Of a stretch of DNA of 64,000 nucleotides, positions 47,823 to 58,000 are shown one piece after another. Below the pieces are notes generated by a model. That model searched no databases. It was not told the origin of the DNA and was given only the letters and a program-made list of their open reading frames with translations. Positions within the stretch are counted from its first letter, which is position 1, and every line of letters begins with the position of its first letter. Origin of the DNA: Leclercia pneumoniae (GTDB lineage Bacteria > Pseudomonadota > Gammaproteobacteria > Enterobacterales > Enterobacteriaceae); contig NZ_CP071383.1 in NCBI RefSeq assembly GCF_017348915.1, forward strand, positions 2,108,001-2,172,000. The letters are read 5' to 3'. A program made the position numbers and the translations under genes.

Positions 47823-48582
47823 GGGCACTGCCTCCAAGCCAGGCGGCGATGACCGCCGGGTCGCGACGGACGATATCCGGCGTGCCGCTCGCCAGGGTTT
47901 TGCCGTAATCCAGTACCGTGAGACGATCGCAAATCCCCATCACCAGCTTAACGTCGTGCTCAATCATCAACAGGGTTTTGCCATCGTCGCGAATGCGGGT
48001 AAGAAGCTCGCCTAACGCCATTTTTTCGACGGCATTCATCCCGGCGGCCGGTTCGTCAAGCGCCAGCAGCAGCGGGTCGGTTGCCAGCGCACGGGCAATC
48101 TCAAGTCGCCGTTGATGGCCATAGGCGAGGTCACAGGCGCGATAATGGGCATATTTGGCGATACCGGTGTACTCCAGCCAGTGCCATGCCTGCTCACGGG
48201 TTTGCGCCTCTTCTTCCCGGGCGCGTTTATGGCGGCTCAGCGCGGCCCACAGCCCATTTCGGGTGCGGACATGGCGGCCTACCATCACGTTTTCCAGTAC
48301 CGACATCTCGTTAAACAGCCGCACGTTCTGGAAGGTGCGGGCGATGCCGACGGCGGTCACTTTCTCAATCTGTTTCGGGTAATAGGGTTTATCGGCAATA
48401 GAAAATTCACCGCTGTCCGCCGGGTAAAGGCCGGTGATGAGGTTAAAACAGGTCGTTTTGCCCGCGCCGTTAGGGCCAATCAGCCCGTAAATCTCACCGC
48501 GATTAATCGACAGCGAAACATTATCGACCGCCGTCAGGCCGCCAAAACGTTTTGACATATTGCGCACCGTTAACAGGCTCAT
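47815..48582 (-). CDS. LivG-type ABC ATPase
   Basis: A 255-residue ABC ATPase. Walker A GPNGAGKTT, Q-loop GIARTFQNVRLFNEMSVLEN, signature LAYGHQRRLEIARALAT (the LivG variant of LSGGQ), Walker B LLALDEPAAGMNAVE, switch IEHDVKLVMGICD. Overlaps the permease gene upstream by four bases. Forms a heterodimer with the LivF-type protein. Confidence 0.9.
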   Translation of the reverse strand: MSLLTVRNMSKRFGGLTAVDNVSLSINRGEIYGLIGPNGAGKTTCFNLITGLYPADSGEFSIADKPYYPKQIEKVTAVGIARTFQNVRLFNEMSVLENVMVGRHVRTRNGLWAALSRHKRAREEEAQTREQAWHWLEYTGIAKYAHYRACDLAYGHQRRLEIARALATDPLLLALDEPAAGMNAVEKMALGELLTRIRDDGKTLLMIEHDVKLVMGICDRLTVLDYGKTLASGTPDIVRRDPAVIAAWLGGSAHV

Positions 48583-49687
48583 GCCTTAACCTCCTTGTGA
48601 CGCATCGGCCAGATACCTGAAGGACGCACCAGCATCACGCCGACCAGAGCCAGGCCGTAGAAGAGCTGGCGTAATATTTCCGGGTCAACCAGCACGGAAC
48701 CAAACAATGCCTGTTGCAGCGGGGCCGCCTGGCTGCGCAGCACTTCCGGCAGGGCGGTCAGCAGCACGGCTCCGAGGATCACGCCGGGGATATGACCCAT
48801 ACCGCCCTGCAGGAATCCATCGCCAGTACGGCAATGGATTCCTGCAGGGTGAACGACTCTGGCGACACAAAGCCCTGGAACGCGCCGAACAGCGCGCCCG
48901 CCACGCCACCAAACGAGGCGCCCATGGCGAAAGCCAGCAGCTTATAGTTGCGCACGTTAATTCCCATTGCCCGGGCCACGTCTTCATCTTCACGGATGGC
49001 GTGCCAGGCCCGGCCGATGCGCGAGTGTTGCAGGCGCAGGCAGACAAAAATAATGCCGACAATGACGACCATCAGCAGGTAATACCAGAGCCACAGCGCG
49101 GGAACCTTCATGCCAAACCAGTGATAGACCCCGCTAAACTTCAGGCCAAACAGGTTCAGGGTATCAACGCCGGTAATGCCTTTTGCGCCGTTGGTGATGT
49201 TGACCGGACGGTCGAGGTTACGCATCAGAATGCGAATGATCTCGCCAAAACCGAGGGTGACAATTGCGAGGTAGTCTCCTCGTAGCTTTAAGGTCGGCGC
49301 CCCCAGCAGGATCCCGCATACCGCCGCCACCAGCGCGGCAACAGGGATAATCAGCAAGTAAGAGGTGTGCAGCCCGTCCGGGAACCAGACGGCGAGGATC
49401 GGGAAGACCTCCAGCAGATGCGGAGAGGCCAGCAGCGCGGCCAGGTAGGCGCCCACCGCGTAAAAGGCGATGAATCCCATATCCAGCAGGCCGGTATAGC
49501 CCACAACAATGTTGAGCCCGAGCGCCAGCATGATATAGAGCAGCGCGAAGTCGATCACGCGCACCCAGTAGTTGCCGCCGAGCTGGGAGGCCACCACGGG
49601 GGCAACCAACAGGGCAATGATAAACAGCGTCATGCCGGACCAGAATCGGCGGGTAGAGGCGGGTGCCTGTATTTGTATGGTTGTCAT
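48579..49687 (-). pseudogene. LivM-type ABC permease gene with frameshift
   Basis: The first 294 or so codons (49687 to about 48808) encode a LivM-type permease with several membrane segments and the interaction loop RIGRAWHAIREDEDVARAMG. The frame then goes wrong at VLAMDSCRAVWV. The expected continuation (VLGGMGHIPGVILGAVLLTA and on to the end) is found in another frame at 48579-48800. The junction is a two-base net gain exactly at one arm of a perfect 16-bp inverted repeat (48805-48849). The short product lacks the last membrane segment(s). If not a sequencing error, import by this system should fail. Confidence 0.88.
48805..48849. repeat. Perfect 16-bp inverted repeat at the permease frameshift
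   Basis: CCCTGCAGGAATCCAT (48805-48820) and ATGGATTCCTGCAGGG (48834-48849) are exact reverse complements with a 13-base spacer. The right-hand arm is ordinary permease coding sequence (TLQESIAV). The left-hand arm replaces sequence that should encode VVLGG. Confidence 0.97.
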
Positions 49688-49695
49688 AAATTCCT

Positions 49696-50646
49696 CTACG
49701 CCCTGTGCGCTACGCGCTCGCCCAGCAGACCTGCCGGACGGAAGACCAGCACCAGAATCAGCACAATGAAGGCAAATACATCCTGGTAATTACTGCCGAA
49801 CACGCCATGGGTCAGATCGCCAAGGTAGCCCGCGCCGAGCGATTCGATAAGGCCGAGGAGGATCCCTCCTACCATCGCGCCGCGAATGTTACCGATGCCG
49901 CCTAATACCGCAGCGGTAAAGGCTTTAATCCCCGGCAAAAAGCCCATCGAGAAGCTGGCATTACCAAAATTGCTGGCCATCATCACCCCGGCCAGCGCGG
50001 CGAAGATGCCGCCAATGGCAAAGGTGAGGGTGATAATGGCGTTAGGGTTAACGCCCATTAAGGTGGCGACGCGCGGGTTTTCCGCCACTGCGCGCATCCC
50101 ACGCCCGAGGCGGGTGTACTCCACCAGCAACCAGAGGCCGATCATCACCACCAGCGACAGCGCAACCGTTACCATGCCGGTAACGGTGATAATTACGGGA
50201 GGATGGGCGTCGCTACCGGCGGTAACGGCGATCGGATCCATGGGCAGGATCTGCGGGAACATCAGCGGATTGCGCGTCCAGACGATCATCGCCACCGTCT
50301 GCAGCAGTACGGAGACGCCGATACCGGAGATGAGCGGTGCCAGGCGCGGGGCATTGCGCAGGCGACGGTAGGCGAAGCGTTCTACCGCCATCGCCAGCAG
50401 GGCACACACCGCCATCGCGATGATCAACGCAAAACCGAGCTGTAACAGCAGCGGCATTTCAGGGAAATGGTTATTCAGGGCGTTAATGGCAGAAAGCGTT
50501 GTGAGCGCGCCAACCATCAGAATATCGCCGTGGGCAAAGTTAATAATGCGCAAAATGCCATACACCATGGTATAGCCCAGCGCGATCAGGGCGTAGATGC
50601 TGCCAAGCATTACCCCATTGATCAGTTGTTGTATGAGAGTGTCCAA
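49696..50646 (-). CDS. LivH-type ABC permease
   Basis: A 316-residue branched-chain amino acid type permease: TLIQQLINGVMLGSIYALIA, GYTMVYGILRIINFAHGD, then the interaction loop MRAVAENPRVATLMGVNPNA. About eight hydrophobic segments. The start is proposed at TTG (50646, MDTLIQQ...) behind AGGAA, because LivH proteins begin at this residue; an ATG at 50685 would add 13 unusual residues. First transporter gene after the divergent regulator. Confidence 0.87.
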   Translation of the reverse strand: MDTLIQQLINGVMLGSIYALIALGYTMVYGILRIINFAHGDILMVGALTTLSAINALNNHFPEMPLLLQLGFALIIAMAVCALLAMAVERFAYRRLRNAPRLAPLISGIGVSVLLQTVAMIVWTRNPLMFPQILPMDPIAVTAGSDAHPPVIITVTGMVTVALSLVVMIGLWLLVEYTRLGRGMRAVAENPRVATLMGVNPNAIITLTFAIGGIFAALAGVMMASNFGNASFSMGFLPGIKAFTAAVLGGIGNIRGAMVGGILLGLIESLGAGYLGDLTHGVFGSNYQDVFAFIVLILVLVFRPAGLLGERVAHRA

Positions 50647-50817
50647 CGTTCCTACCCGACAAATTGCTCTTTCAGCGGGTAACATCTGATAAATGAATTA
50701 AATTGTAAAATACGCATATATTATTTCTTATGATATTTAATGATTGATTTATCTGCATGATTTTAAACACAATAGCGCAATGGACCCTCAGGGCAATTTC
50801 TTCATTAAAATCAATAT

Positions 50818-51762
50818 ATGAATAAAACAGAACAATCAGTGATGCTGGCCGCTTACGCAGAGAGCCGTCTGGCCAACGATCCCCCTTTACGGGCGGTACG
50901 CGCTTTTGAGGCCATCGCCCGGCTCGGCAGCGTTACGCTCGCGGCACAGGAGCTGGCAATCTCTCCTTCAGCGGTCAGTCATCAGCTGCGGGTGCTGGAG
51001 GGATATTTGCAAATGCCGCTGACTGAACGGCAGGGGCGCAAGCTGGTACTCAGTCAAAATGGTCGCGACTATTACCGCTCGATACGGGCGGCCTTCAATG
51101 TGCTGCGCCAGGCCACCGAGCATCTGGTGGAGCAGGCGCAGACCCGGCAGGTCACGATCAGCCTGATCCCGCTGTTTGGTATGGGGTGGTTTATTCCGCG
51201 CTTACCGACCTTTATGCGTGCCAATCCCCAGACCGAGATCAACGTGGTCTATGCCAACCACCGTAACTACCTTAGCGACGCGTCGGATATGTCTATCCGC
51301 TTTGGTAACGGCCAGTGGACGGGCTATCAGAGTGAAAAGCTGATCTCGGGCCAGATGGTGCCGGTCTGTAGCAGGGCGTTCTTGCGGCTCCATGGCCATA
51401 TCGATACCCCGGAACAGCTGCTGCAAATGCCACTTCTGCATGACGAAGAGCGTGCAACCTGGCAGATGTGGTTCACCCAGCAGGGGGTAAAACGTCCGGC
51501 GCGCCGCAGCGGGCCGATGTTTGAAGATGGCTTATTGACGCTGGCGGGGGTGCAGGCGGGGTTAGGGTGCGCCCTCATGCGCGAGCCGCTGATTGCACCC
51601 TATCTGGAGAGCGGTGAGCTGGTGAAAATTTTTGATGCCCCTATCGATGACGGCCGCGATTATTATCTTTGTGTGCGCCAGGATTCTGATATGACCCAGG
51701 ATGGCAAACTGCTGCAATCGTGGCTGCGCCGAGCGGCGGGGGACGGTGACGTTACGGCGTAA
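50818..51762 (+). CDS. GcvA-like LysR regulator of the divergent transporter/hydrolase operon
   Basis: A 314-residue LysR regulator of the GcvA/AmpR subgroup. HTH about residues 24-82 (LRAVRAFEAIARLGSVTLAA, QELAISPSAVSHQLRVLEGY). An N-terminal extension of about 20 residues precedes the HTH; no clear Shine-Dalgarno exists at ATG 50818, so the true start may be further in. It is divergent from the LivH-type gene across 171 bases and is the obvious candidate regulator. Its 3' end overlaps the convergent GFA-family gene by 11 bases. Confidence 0.85.
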   Translation: MNKTEQSVMLAAYAESRLANDPPLRAVRAFEAIARLGSVTLAAQELAISPSAVSHQLRVLEGYLQMPLTERQGRKLVLSQNGRDYYRSIRAAFNVLRQATEHLVEQAQTRQVTISLIPLFGMGWFIPRLPTFMRANPQTEINVVYANHRNYLSDASDMSIRFGNGQWTGYQSEKLISGQMVPVCSRAFLRLHGHIDTPEQLLQMPLLHDEERATWQMWFTQQGVKRPARRSGPMFEDGLLTLAGVQAGLGCALMREPLIAPYLESGELVKIFDAPIDDGRDYYLCVRQDSDMTQDGKLLQSWLRRAAGDGDVTA

Positions 51763-52192
51763 GCGAACAGTGATTATCCAGCGCTTCGATCTCGGTGCCG
51801 CTGAAGCGGGCATATTGCCCGGTCAAACGCCAGAAGGCGGGCTGCGTTTCGGTGTAAATTTCGGCGGCCAATACCAGGCGGCGGCGTTCAACTTCGCTCA
51901 GTTCCAGCAGCGTCCAGGGAACAAAATAGCGTCCGACGGTGGTGAGTGTGGACCAGAGCGGACAGCCGCAGCCGGGGCAGAACCGGCGCTCCCCGCGTTC
52001 GGACGAGTGAAAATGAGAGGGGGCGATAGAGCCCTCTTCTACCTGCGGCTCGCCCTCAGTTTCAAGGTACATTGCCACCCCGCCAGACCATTTCTGACAG
52101 AGGGTGCAGTGGCACGCATAGACATCGAAGTTCTTGATCGTAACGCTGAAGTGGCTCATCCCGCATAAACAGCGCCCGGTAAAACGTTGCAT
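51752..52192 (-). CDS. GFA/CENP-V family zinc protein
   Basis: A 146-residue protein of the glutathione-dependent formaldehyde-activating (GFA)/CENP-V fold. Zinc ligands: GRCLCGMSHF, CHCTLCQKWSGG and CPGCGCPLWS. The family includes the S-hydroxymethylglutathione-forming Gfa, but most members have no proven activity. ATG at 52192 (MQRFTGRCLCG) is chosen because alignments start here. Convergent overlap with the LysR gene. Confidence 0.82.
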   Translation of the reverse strand: MQRFTGRCLCGMSHFSVTIKNFDVYACHCTLCQKWSGGVAMYLETEGEPQVEEGSIAPSHFHSSERGERRFCPGCGCPLWSTLTTVGRYFVPWTLLELSEVERRRLVLAAEIYTETQPAFWRLTGQYARFSGTEIEALDNHCSLTP

Positions 52193-52215
52193 GGCATATT
52201 CCTTTATTACGCCCA

Positions 52216-52244
52216 ATAAAAAGGCCAGCACGGAGGCTGGCCTT
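52216..52244 (-). terminator. Terminator of the porin gene
   Basis: On the minus strand a nine-bp stem AAGGCCAGC / GCTGGCCTT with six-base loop is followed by TTTATT. It lies 17 bases beyond the porin stop. Confidence 0.88.
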
Positions 52245-52260
52245 AGACATGATATGTCGA

Positions 52261-53364
52261 TTAGAACTGGTAGGTCAGACCCAGTGCAACGATGTTGTCG
52301 GTTGCAATCTTGGCTGCTGAATTGGTGAATTCAGTGTCGTCCAGCAGGTTGATTTTGTAATCAGCGTAGGTAGACATGTTTTTGTTGAAGTAGTAGGTTG
52401 CGCCCACTTCAATGTACTCAACCAGATCCTGGTCGCCGTAAGAACCGATGTCTTTACCTTTGGATTTCAGGTAAGAAACGGACGGACGCAGACCGAAGTC
52501 GAACTGGTACTGAGCAACCGCTTCAAAGTTCTGGGTTTTGTTGGCGATGTAACCGCTACCGAAGGTAGTCATGTTACGGGTCTCAGAGTAGGTGGTTGCC
52601 AGGTACAGGTTGTTTGCGTCATATTTCAGACCCGCTGCCCATACGTCTGCTTCATCGCCGCCAGCGTTCAGATTGTTAACTGCTGCACGAACCTGCGCAT
52701 CGGTACGGTCAGATTTCGCATAGGTTGCACCAATGCCAAAACCGTCCATTTCATAGGTAGAGGAGAGACCCCAGCCGTCGCCGTTCGCTTTGGTGATGTT
52801 TGCACCGTAGAGTTTTTGGCTATCAGAACGCTCATTTTTGCCCTGATACTGAACCGCGAAGTTCCAGCCTTCCACCAGACCGAAGAAGTCGGTGTTACGG
52901 TAGGTCGCTACGCCAGTAGTACGGCCAGTCATGAAGACGTCAGTCTGGGTCCAGGTGTCGCCGCCGTATTCCGGCAGAACGTCGGTCCATGCGCCGATGT
53001 CATATGCAACACCGTAGTTACGGCCGTAGTCGAAGGAGCCGAACTCGTTGAATTTCAGACCAGCAAAGGCCAGACGGGTTTTGTTACCGTCAGAACCCTG
53101 AGATTCAGCATTGTCACCGCGGAATTCATATTCCCACTGACCAAAACCGGTCAGCTGATCGTTGATCTGAGTTTCACCTTTGAAGCCCAGACGAACATAA
53201 GTTTTGTCGCCGTCGTTATCGGTGTCGTCAGAGAAATAGTGCAGACCTGTCACTTTACCGTACAGATCCAGTTTGTTGCCGTCTTTGTTATAAACTTCGG
53301 CTGCGTTTACTGCGCCAGCCGCCAACAGGGTAGTCACTGCCACTGCAACTAATTTAAGTTTCAT
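52261..53364 (-). CDS. ompD: OmpC-family trimeric porin, OmpD/NmpC-like
   Basis: A 367-residue general porin. Signal peptide 1-21 ([12 protein letters not shown]), mature start [17 protein letters not shown]. Loop 3 contains [11 protein letters not shown] (the PEFGGD-type constriction loop), and the chain ends in the assembly signal LTYQF. It forms 16-stranded trimers for passive diffusion of small hydrophilic solutes. Assignment to OmpD/NmpC rests on sequence similarity recalled for Salmonella OmpD and on its place next to yddG near smvA, as in Salmonella. OmpC or OmpN paralogy cannot be excluded without a tree. Confidence 0.8.
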   Translation of the reverse strand: MKLKLVAVAVTTLLAAGAVNAAEVYNKDGNKLDLYGKVTGLHYFSDDTDNDGDKTYVRLGFKGETQINDQLTGFGQWEYEFRGDNAESQGSDGNKTRLAFAGLKFNEFGSFDYGRNYGVAYDIGAWTDVLPEYGGDTWTQTDVFMTGRTTGVATYRNTDFFGLVEGWNFAVQYQGKNERSDSQKLYGANITKANGDGWGLSSTYEMDGFGIGATYAKSDRTDAQVRAAVNNLNAGGDEADVWAAGLKYDANNLYLATTYSETRNMTTFGSGYIANKTQNFEAVAQYQFDFGLRPSVSYLKSKGKDIGSYGDQDLVEYIEVGATYYFNKNMSTYADYKINLLDDTEFTNSAAKIATDNIVALGLTYQF

Positions 53365-53976
53365 TGCTTGTAATCCTTATAATTTTCTTTTAAGCACACC
53401 CTCAACCCTTGATGAACGAGGCCGCTCGTCAATGGCACGCTATTTTTAAGATTCTTGCTGCATCGTTTCAATAATAAGTTTCAAATTATTAATCTTAATT
53501 TCAATTAGTGTGATCGCGATCGGTAAAATGAGCGCATATATTGCAAAATTCGCTTAGAAAATGTTCTGAAATTTATTTGGTGCCGTAATTTATTATTAAT
53601 CTATTTATAGTCTTGGAGGGGTTTTGTTTCGTAGGGAAATTAGCGGAGCAGGTGTGCGAAATTTGATCGGCTCAAGACATTTAATTAGTCAAAAACAGTG
53701 GGTTAACCAGCGGCCAGGCTATATTTTATACATTTTTCTTTGAAATATTCAGAAACATACTATTGCACTTCGTGCTATATCGCACGTGAGTATTAGGAGT
53801 CAATTAATTACATCTGTTGTCAATAAATGTAAGTTCAATGAAATATTTATTTACGACGGAAACAAATATAAACAAACACACAACGTAGCGGCTAGTGTTT
53901 ACCTAAATATTCTGAGGAGAGATCACATTTTATTTTACAACTGAGGCGCCCCTCCCCGCGGGAGGGAGCCAAACCG
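53365..53976. other. Long AT-rich intergenic region upstream of the porin gene
   Basis: 612 bases without a credible gene between porin and yddG. It must hold the porin promoter. A CRP-like half site, TGTGATCGCGATCGGT (53509-53524), matches TGTGA but only part of TCACA. A GC-rich hairpin CCCTCCC/GGGAGGG (53950-53966) may end yddG transcription. Regulation by porin regulators is expected but no site is clear. A small RNA could be hidden here; I see no direct sign. Confidence 0.5.
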
Positions 53977-54855
53977 TTAATTGCGCGTGGCATACCAGCA
54001 GAGCAGCGACCCGGCGCAGACCAGTAATGCACCCTGCCAGAAGGTGAAAGAGAGAGGCGCGCTCAGTAGCGCGGCGGCAAGGGCGGCAGATAACACCGGT
54101 GTGAAATAGGAGACTGTCGCCAGCAGGGAAACATTTCCGTGCAGGATACCAATATTCCAGGACGCATAGCCGATACCCAGAGCCATGCCGCACAGAAGCA
54201 ATTTGAAAACGATCGGCAGGCTAAAGGTCATCTCCGGCTGGTCGCTCAGCAGATATTTCATCCACAGCGTCAGGGCGGTGAGTAACACAAAGAGCGTAAT
54301 GCCATTCTGACCCTTAGCATATTTGCGGGTAACGGTGCAGTAGGCCGCCCAGATAAACGCGCCGGCAAAGGCGAGGCCATAGCTCAGAGGATTTGAGAGA
54401 ATATTGCTGACTATTTCATCAACATGCAGACCCTGTTCACCTCCTAATACCCAACTTACGCCGAAGAGTGCGATGAGTAATCCGGGCACTACCCACAGGC
54501 TGCTTTTCTGCCCGTTGAAGAGAATAGCAAAAACAATGGTCAGACTTGGCCAGAGATAATTCACCATCCCCACTTCAATCGCCTGATGGCGAGTACTGGC
54601 ATAACCGAGCGACAGCGCCAGACATATTTCGTAGCTGACGAATAGCACGCTACCAGCAATCAGGTAGCCTGGCGTAAAACGGCGAAACGACGGGAACCCA
54701 ACAATTAGCCAACATAATAAGCCGCTCAGAGTATAAATCATTGCCGCACCACCCACCGGCCCCAGTCCTTCGCTGACGCTCCGAATAAGTCCCACCATGG
54801 TGCTCCATAGCACAATGGCGAGCAGGCCGATCAGCGTGGCTTTTTTCCTGTCCAT
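53977..54855 (-). CDS. yddG: Aromatic amino acid exporter YddG
   Basis: A 292-residue DMT-superfamily (EamA) transporter with ten hydrophobic segments. It closely follows E. coli YddG (293 residues) through KATLIGLLAIVLWSTMVGLI, LALSLGYASTRHQAIEVGMV and WQGALLVCAGSLLCW. It exports aromatic amino acids and methyl viologen. ATG at 54855 (MDRKKATL) is preferred over an upstream frame extension. Divergent from fdnG as in E. coli. Confidence 0.94.
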   Translation of the reverse strand: MDRKKATLIGLLAIVLWSTMVGLIRSVSEGLGPVGGAAMIYTLSGLLCWLIVGFPSFRRFTPGYLIAGSVLFVSYEICLALSLGYASTRHQAIEVGMVNYLWPSLTIVFAILFNGQKSSLWVVPGLLIALFGVSWVLGGEQGLHVDEIVSNILSNPLSYGLAFAGAFIWAAYCTVTRKYAKGQNGITLFVLLTALTLWMKYLLSDQPEMTFSLPIVFKLLLCGMALGIGYASWNIGILHGNVSLLATVSYFTPVLSAALAAALLSAPLSFTFWQGALLVCAGSLLCWYATRN

Positions 54856-54999
54856 ATCTCTCCCCGAGGCATTGAAATAAAGGGAAAAGTTTATAGCACC
54901 CTTTGAGCCGCTTTCGCGAATGAAACGTAAGCGAGCTAATACCAACGGGTTAAGCAAAACGGCTCATCGTGACAATTAAGAGGGCGAACTCAGGTGACT

Positions 55000-55013
55000 T
55001 TGATTTGACGCAA
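55000..55013 (+). promoter_or_regulatory. FNR-like site upstream of fdnG
   Basis: TTGATTTGACGCAA matches the FNR consensus TTGAT-N4-ATCAA at eight of ten defined positions. Its centre is about 26-30 bases upstream of a possible -10 element (GATAGT at 55033), the spacing of a class II FNR promoter. fdnGHI is FNR- and NarL-activated in E. coli. Confidence 0.6.
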
Positions 55014-55075
55014 TAAAAACAGGGGCTTTGCTGATAGTTTGCGGCGCGAAGAGTTATCAGAAAAAGAGGACAGCA

Positions 55076-58000
55076 ATGGACGTCAGCCGCAGACAGTTCT
55101 TTAAAATCTGCGCGGGCGGTATGGCCGGGACTACAGCAGCAATGCTGGGATTTGCGCCCAAAATGGCGCTGGCTCAGGCACGCAACTACAAACTGTTGCG
55201 CGCTAAAGAGATCCGTAACACCTGCACATACTGCTCCGTTGGATGCGGGCTATTAATGTATAGCCTGGGTGATGGTGCGAAGAACACCAAAAAGGCGATT
55301 TATCATATTGAAGGGGATCCGGATCATCCGGTAAGCCGCGGGGCACTGTGCCCGAAAGGGGCGGGGCTGTTGGATTACGTTCACAGCGACAACCGTCTAC
55401 GCTATCCGGAGTACCGCGCGCCAGGCTCCAATAAATGGCAGCGCATCTCCTGGGATGAGGCCTTCTCCCGAATTGCAAAATTAATGAAAGCCGACCGCGA
55501 TGCCAACTTTATTGAAAAGAACGCACAGGGCGTCACGGTTAACCGCTGGCTTTCCACCGGGATGCTTTGTGCATCCGCGGCAAGTAATGAAACCGGCATG
55601 CTGACGCAAAAGTTTGTGCGCTCCCTCGGCATGCTGGCGGTAGATAACCAGGCGCGCGTCTGACACGGACCAACGGTAGCAAGTCTTGCTCCAACATTTG
55701 GTCGCGGTGCGATGACCAACCACTGGGTTGATATCAAAAACGCGAATGTCGTGGTGGTGATGGGCGGTAACGCCGCTGAAGCCCATCCGGTGGGGTTCCG
55801 CTGGGCGATGGAAGCAAAAAACAACAACGACGCAACGCTTATCGTCGTCGATCCGCGCTTTACGCGTACGGCATCGGTGGCCGATATCTATGCGCCTATT
55901 CGCTCCGGTACGGACATTACGTTCCTCTCTGGGGTACTGCTGTATCTGATCGAAAATAACAAAATTAACGCGGAATACGTTAAGCACTACACCAACGCTA
56001 ACCTGCTGGTGCGGGATGATTTTGCCTTCGAAGACGGGCTGTTCAGCGGCTATGACGCGGAAAAACGCCTGTACGATAAATCCTCCTGGAACTACCAGTT
56101 CGATGAAAACGGTTATGCGATGCGCGATGAAACACTAACGCATCCGCGCTGCGTGTGGAATTTGCTCAAACAGCACGTGTCCCGTTATACGCCGGAGGTA
56201 GTGGAAAACATCTGTGGTACGCCGAAAGCGGACTTCCTGAAAGTGTGTGAAGTGCTGGCCTCAACAAGTGCAGCAGACAGAACCACCACCTTCCTGTATG
56301 CGTTGGGCTGGACACAGCATACCGTGGGTGCGCAGAACATCCGCACCATGGCGATGATCCAGCTGCTGCTTGGCAACATGGGGATGGCGGGCGGTGGGGT
56401 GAACGCGCTGCGCGGCCACTCCAACATTCAGGGTCTGACTGATCTTGGGCTGCTCTCCACCAGCCTGCCGGGATACCTGACGCTGCCGTCAGAAAAACAG
56501 ACCGATCTGCAAAGCTATCTGGCGGCAAATACGCCAAAAGCGACGTTACCGGATCAGGTGAACTACTGGAGCAACTATCCGAAGTTCTACGTCAGCCTGA
56601 TGAAATCTTTCTACGGCGATGCGGCGCAGAAAGAGAACGACTGGGGCTTTGACTGGCTGCCGAAGTGGGATCAGTCCTGGGACGTCATCAAGTATTTCAA
56701 CCTGATGGATCAGGGCAAGGTAACGGGCTATATCTGCCAGGGCTTTAACCCTGTTGCCTCGTTCCCGGACAAAAACAAAGTGGTTCGCAGCCTGAGCAAG
56801 CTGAAGTACATGGTGGTTATCGATCCGCTGGTGACTGAAACCTCGACCTTCTGGCAGAACCACGGGGAGTCTAACGACGTGGATCCGGCCTCGATTCAGA
56901 CCGAGGTGTTCCGCCTGCCGTCCACCTGCTTCGCGGAAGAGGATGGCTCTATTGCCAACTCTGGCCGCTGGCTGCAGTGGCACTGGAAAGGCCAGGATGC
57001 GCCGGGTGAAGCACGTAACGATGGCGAAATTCTGGCGGGCATTTACCACCGTCTGCGCGACATGTATCGCACGGAAGGCGGCAAGGGCATCGAGCCGCTA
57101 TTGAAGATGAGCTGGAGCTATAAGCAGCCGGATCACCCTGAGTCAGAGGAAGTGGCCAAAGAGAACAACGGCGTTGCGCTGGCGGATCTCTATGATGCTA
57201 ACGGTAACCTGCTGGCGAAGAAAGGTCAGCTGCTGAACAGCTTCGCGTTGCTGCGTGATGACGGCACCACGGCTTCCTCGTGCTGGATTTATACCGGCAG
57301 CTGGACCGAGCAGGGTAACCAGATGGCCAACCGCGACAACGCAGACCCATCAGGTCTGGGCAATACGCTGGGCTGGGCATGGGCGTGGCCGCTTAACCGT
57401 CGCGTGCTCTACAACCGTGCGTCGGCGGACATCAACGGCAGGCCGTGGGATCCAAAACGGATGCTGATCGCGTGGAACGGATCGAAGTGGGCGGGGAACG
57501 ATATCCCGGACTTCAACACCGCCGCGCCGGGCAGCAACACCGGTCCGTTCATTATGCAGCCGGAAGGGCTGGGGCGTCTGTTTGCCCTCGACAAACTGGC
57601 GGAAGGGCCATTCCCGGAACACTACGAGCCGATGGAAACGCCGCTCGGCACCAACCCGCTGCACCCGAACGTGGTCTCCAGCCCGGTGGTGCGTATCTAC
57701 GAAGACGACGTGCTGCGTTTAGGTAAGAAGGACAAGTTCCCGTACGTGGGGACCACCTACCGCCTGACCGAGCATTTCCACACCTGGACCAAACACGCGC
57801 GGCTCAACGCCATCGCGCAGCCGGAACAGTTTGTGGAGATCAGTAAAAATCTGGCGAAAGCGAAGGGGATTGCCAACGGCGACCGCGTGAAGGTGAGCAG
57901 CAAGCGCGGCTTTATACGCGCCGTTGCGGTGGTGACCCGTCGTCTGCAGACCCTGAACGTACACGGTCAGCAGGTGGAAACCGTCGGTATTCCGCTGCAC

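Noticed and set aside
53509..53524. CRP site controlling the porin gene
   Set aside because: Only the TGTGA half matches well; the other half (TCGGT) is poor, so it is mentioned but not called.
55028..55712. Apparent frameshift or stop splitting formate dehydrogenase
   Set aside because: The TGA is the conserved selenocysteine codon, in frame, with a SECIS hairpin after it.
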